DNA from: Anaerolineae bacterium
GTDB taxonomy: Bacteria; Chloroflexota; Anaerolineae; JAFGEY01
Length of the DNA stretch: 7,456 nt
Assembly (NCBI GenBank): GCA_016929205.1
Contig: JAFGJF010000238.1
Coordinates: forward strand, 1 to 7,456
Direction of reading: 5' to 3'
The notes beneath the pieces are model-generated. The model did not search any database. It worked only from the letters and a program-made list of their open reading frames with translations, and was not told the DNA's origin. Shown here one piece after another: positions 5,564-7,456 of the stretch. A program made the position numbers and the translations under genes. The stretch's first letter is position 1, and the number at the start of each line of letters is the position of its first letter.

Positions 5564-6799
5564 ATGAAAGACATGGCGCCACGACCGTCAGGATCGATGC
5601 AGTCGATTGTTTTCATCGCCCTTGGCCACCTTGTGATCGAACTGTGCAGCAATTCACTGCCGGTCATCTATCCGATTCTCATCGAGACGCTTGGCTTGAC
5701 CTATTCGCAGGTAGGCACGTTGGCGTTGGTTTCCAGCGTGGGCACCTCGCTTGCCCAGCCATTTTTTGGCTACCTCGGCGATCTGTGGAGCCCGCGCCGC
5801 ATGAGTGCTTTGAGTGTGGCCTGGATTGGGATCATGCTGGGACTGGCCGGCCTGGTGCGCCATTACGCGCTGCTGGCGCTGGTTGTCGGGTTGGGCGCGT
5901 TGGGATCGGCGGCGTTTCATCCTCCCGGAGCGATTATCGCCTCGAGCGGCGGCGGGACAAAACGCGGCGCTGCCGTTTCCATCTTTTCGGTGGGCGGCAC
6001 ATTGGGGTCGGCGTTGAGCCCGCTGCTGATGACCGCCGGCATCGCCTGGCTGGGCACGAGCAGCACCTTGCTCTTGATTCCATTGGCCTTGTTGTTTAGC
6101 GTCGTCCTTGGTTGGCAGCTTGCCCGGGTCACGCCGGCAAAGGCCGTTGGGCATACGGGCCGTTCGGGCGCGGTGTCCAGGCAAAACCCGGCCGGGTTGG
6201 TCTTGATCGTGCTGGCGGTGATGTGCCTGGCATGGCTGCAGATTTCTCTGCGCACTTATTTGCTGATCTGGCTTCAAAGCCAGGGACGGTCGCTGGCGGC
6301 CAGCGGGCAGATGATGTTTGTATTCCTGGCTGCCGGCGGCGTGGGCAGTTTGCTCGGCGGGCGACTTTCGGATCGTATCGGACGGTGGCAGTTGTTGCTG
6401 GTTTGTCTGGTGATCCTTGCACCCGTCGTCTGGCTTTTTGTCGGTGCGTCCGGGGCTTCTCAATGGGCGTTGGTTTTTACGGTCGGTATGCTGGTGGGCG
6501 CGACGTTTCCGGTCAGCATCGTGTTAGCCCAGGAGAGCTGGCCTGGCGGCGTGGGGATTGCTTCCGGATTGGTGATGGGATTAGGCTGGCTGCCGGGCGG
6601 CATCGGAGCCTCGCTGACCGGCCAGATAGCCGATCGCCTTTCGCTGGAGGTAGGATTACGGTGGTTGGTCGCGCCGGTTGTGTTGGGCACCCTTTTTGTG
6701 ATCGCGTTTGCCCTACAGAGCCGGTCTGGCTCGCGTGCCCATTCACCGGCTCAAATTGCCGTTTCGCCCCTAGACCGTGATCGGCCCAAGCCGGGATGA
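5564..6799 (+). CDS. MFS transporter resembling fosmidomycin-resistance (Fsr) exporters
   Basis: This 411-residue membrane protein has about twelve hydrophobic segments in two halves, split by a polar loop near residues 188-210. The MFS motif A is present between helices 2 and 3 as G-Y-L-G-D-L-W-S-P-R-R (69-79) and repeated in the second half as G-G-R-L-S-D-R-I-G-R (265-274). Helix 1 contains His22 and a P-x-I-Y-P (33-37) pattern, loop 2 is preceded by A-Q-P-F-F-G, and helix 4 has A-F-H-P-P-G-A (117-123). These features recall the Fsr group, a proton-driven efflux family, but the substrate is inferred only by resemblance. The ATG at 5564 lies six bases after the deacetylase stop and has no clear ribosome binding site, which suggests translational coupling; ATG at 5573 is an alternative start. 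The polar tail after about 390 is not conserved-looking. The pair may handle a common amino-sugar compound, but this is speculative. Confidence 0.9.
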   Translation: MKDMAPRPSGSMQSIVFIALGHLVIELCSNSLPVIYPILIETLGLTYSQVGTLALVSSVGTSLAQPFFGYLGDLWSPRRMSALSVAWIGIMLGLAGLVRHYALLALVVGLGALGSAAFHPPGAIIASSGGGTKRGAAVSIFSVGGTLGSALSPLLMTAGIAWLGTSSTLLLIPLALLFSVVLGWQLARVTPAKAVGHTGRSGAVSRQNPAGLVLIVLAVMCLAWLQISLRTYLLIWLQSQGRSLAASGQMMFVFLAAGGVGSLLGGRLSDRIGRWQLLLVCLVILAPVVWLFVGASGASQWALVFTVGMLVGATFPVSIVLAQESWPGGVGIASGLVMGLGWLPGGIGASLTGQIADRLSLEVGLRWLVAPVVLGTLFVIAFALQSRSGSRAHSPAQIAVSPLDRDRPKPG

Positions 6800-6808
6800 A
6801 CGAAAAAT

Positions 6809-6843
6809 AGAGCCAGAGGGATCGAAATCGCCTCTGGCTCTTT
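6809..6843 (+). terminator. Hairpin terminator after the MFS gene, possibly bidirectional
   Basis: AGAGCCAGAGG (6809-6819) pairs perfectly with CCTCTGGCTCT (6831-6841) across an 11-base loop. On the + strand only TTT ends the stem (6841-6843). On the - strand the same stem is followed by ATTTTT, a better U-tract, so it may work both ways although no - strand gene is visible to its right. Confidence 0.7.
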
Positions 6844-6951
6844 CAAATGGGGGAGAAGAGAGATAGACAAACATATTCTAACCCAGTTGTGTCGATATTG
6901 CTGGACGTTTTGTAGGCGACTGGTCGTCGTTTACCTGACGATAGAGATAAG

Positions 6952-7456
6952 ATGATACAAAAAAAATACCGTTCCAAGCGATTCAGGGCGACTCGCATTC
7001 CCCCAATCAGGCCAAATGCAGATGCTAGGCTGCGAAACGTTTTTGCTGCCATCGGCGTGCCCGAACAAAGACCTTTTCGGCCCGATGTCTTTCAACTCGA
7101 GGCGCTCGCCGCCATCGAGCACGCCGATTGCCTGGTGACGGCCCCAACCGGGGCGGGGAAAACCTGGATCGCCGAACGCGCGATTGCCAGGTGTTATGAA
7201 AAGGGTCTCAAGTCGTGGTATGCCTCTCCACTCAAGGCGCTGACCAACTCGAAATACGACGAGTTTGGCGGTATTTTTGGCGCAGAACATGTGGGCATCT
7301 TGACCGGCGACCGTAAAGAGAATGCCGATGCGCCGATCATTGTGGGCACGACTGAGATTTTGCGCAACCAGTTGTACGATGCCATGCACTTGGGCGGGGA
7401 TGTGGCCACCGATCTGGTCATCCTCGACGAGGCGCATTTTTTGGGGGATCGGGATC
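6952..7456 (+). CDS. Ski2-like DEAD/DEAH-box helicase, N-terminal part only
   Basis: The window contains the first 168 codons of a superfamily 2 helicase. A Lys/Arg-rich start is followed by a Q-motif-like F-Q-L-E-A-L around Gln48, motif I T-A-P-T-G-A-G-K-T (63-71, Lys70), motif Ia S-P-L-K-A-L-T-N (92-99), T-G-D (118-120), motif Ib G-T-T-E-I-L-R (132-138) and motif II D-E-A-H (159-162). The P-L-K-A-L and G-T-T-E forms and the T-G-D between them are typical of the Ski2/Mtr4/Hel308 branch, ATP-driven translocases on RNA or DNA. The N-terminus is short, so motif I comes early. The first in-frame start after the stop at 6913 is ATG at 6952; the ribosome binding site is weak (GAGA at 6944-6947). 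The 152-base gap before it holds the terminator and no convincing promoter. Codons 3-5 contain a run of eight As. Confidence 0.93.
   Translation, partial: MIQKKYRSKRFRATRIPPIRPNADARLRNVFAAIGVPEQRPFRPDVFQLEALAAIEHADCLVTAPTGAGKTWIAERAIARCYEKGLKSWYASPLKALTNSKYDEFGGIFGAEHVGILTGDRKENADAPIIVGTTEILRNQLYDAMHLGGDVATDLVILDEAHFLGDRD

Overview
The window is a bacterial chromosome segment of about 7.5 kb with moderately high G+C. It carries five clear protein genes on the + strand and one partial gene on the - strand at the left edge. The NACHT-HEAT protein, PIG-L deacetylase, Ski2-like helicase and a TGGTAAACT-type extended -10 together would fit Chloroflexota (Anaerolineae-like). That placement is an impression, not a demonstration.

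Left edge (1-459, - strand): the first 153 residues of a secreted lipoprotein with a head GIN (DUF2807) repeat domain. Its candidate promoter at 491-520 is overlapped by a perfect 14-bp palindrome. Between this gene and the next lies a densely organised 505-bp divergent region (460-964). In + order it holds: a TATAAT promoter (585-613); a possible 31-codon hydrophobic membrane peptide (661-756) containing three 15-bp palindromic tandem repeats (682-726); four TCTAAT boxes at exactly 11-bp spacing (752-790); a TATGAT box; and a strong intrinsic terminator (796-827). Of 828-964 I can assign only the ribosome binding site of the next gene.

Centre (965-4126): a 1053-residue NACHT NTPase with an Ala/Lys/Glu-rich probable coiled coil and at least 13 HEAT-like repeats. 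It is an NLR/STAND-type sensor architecture without a recognisable effector domain. A terminator (4150-4185) follows, then a 173-residue P-loop kinase of the AAA_33/zeta-toxin-like group (4208-4729).

Right part: a promoter (4746-4775) drives a two-gene operon of a PIG-L/LmbE zinc deacetylase (4817-5557) and a 12-TM MFS exporter resembling the fosmidomycin-resistance (Fsr) family (5564-6799), closed by a hairpin terminator (6809-6843). The last gene (6952 to the edge) is the N-terminal part of a Ski2-type DEAH helicase.

The most unusual part is the short self-contained transcription unit, with its phased repeats, in front of the NACHT gene. A promoter-peptide-terminator cassette upstream of an NLR-like sensor could be a regulatory leader, a small RNA or a small membrane peptide gene. 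The sequence alone does not decide which.
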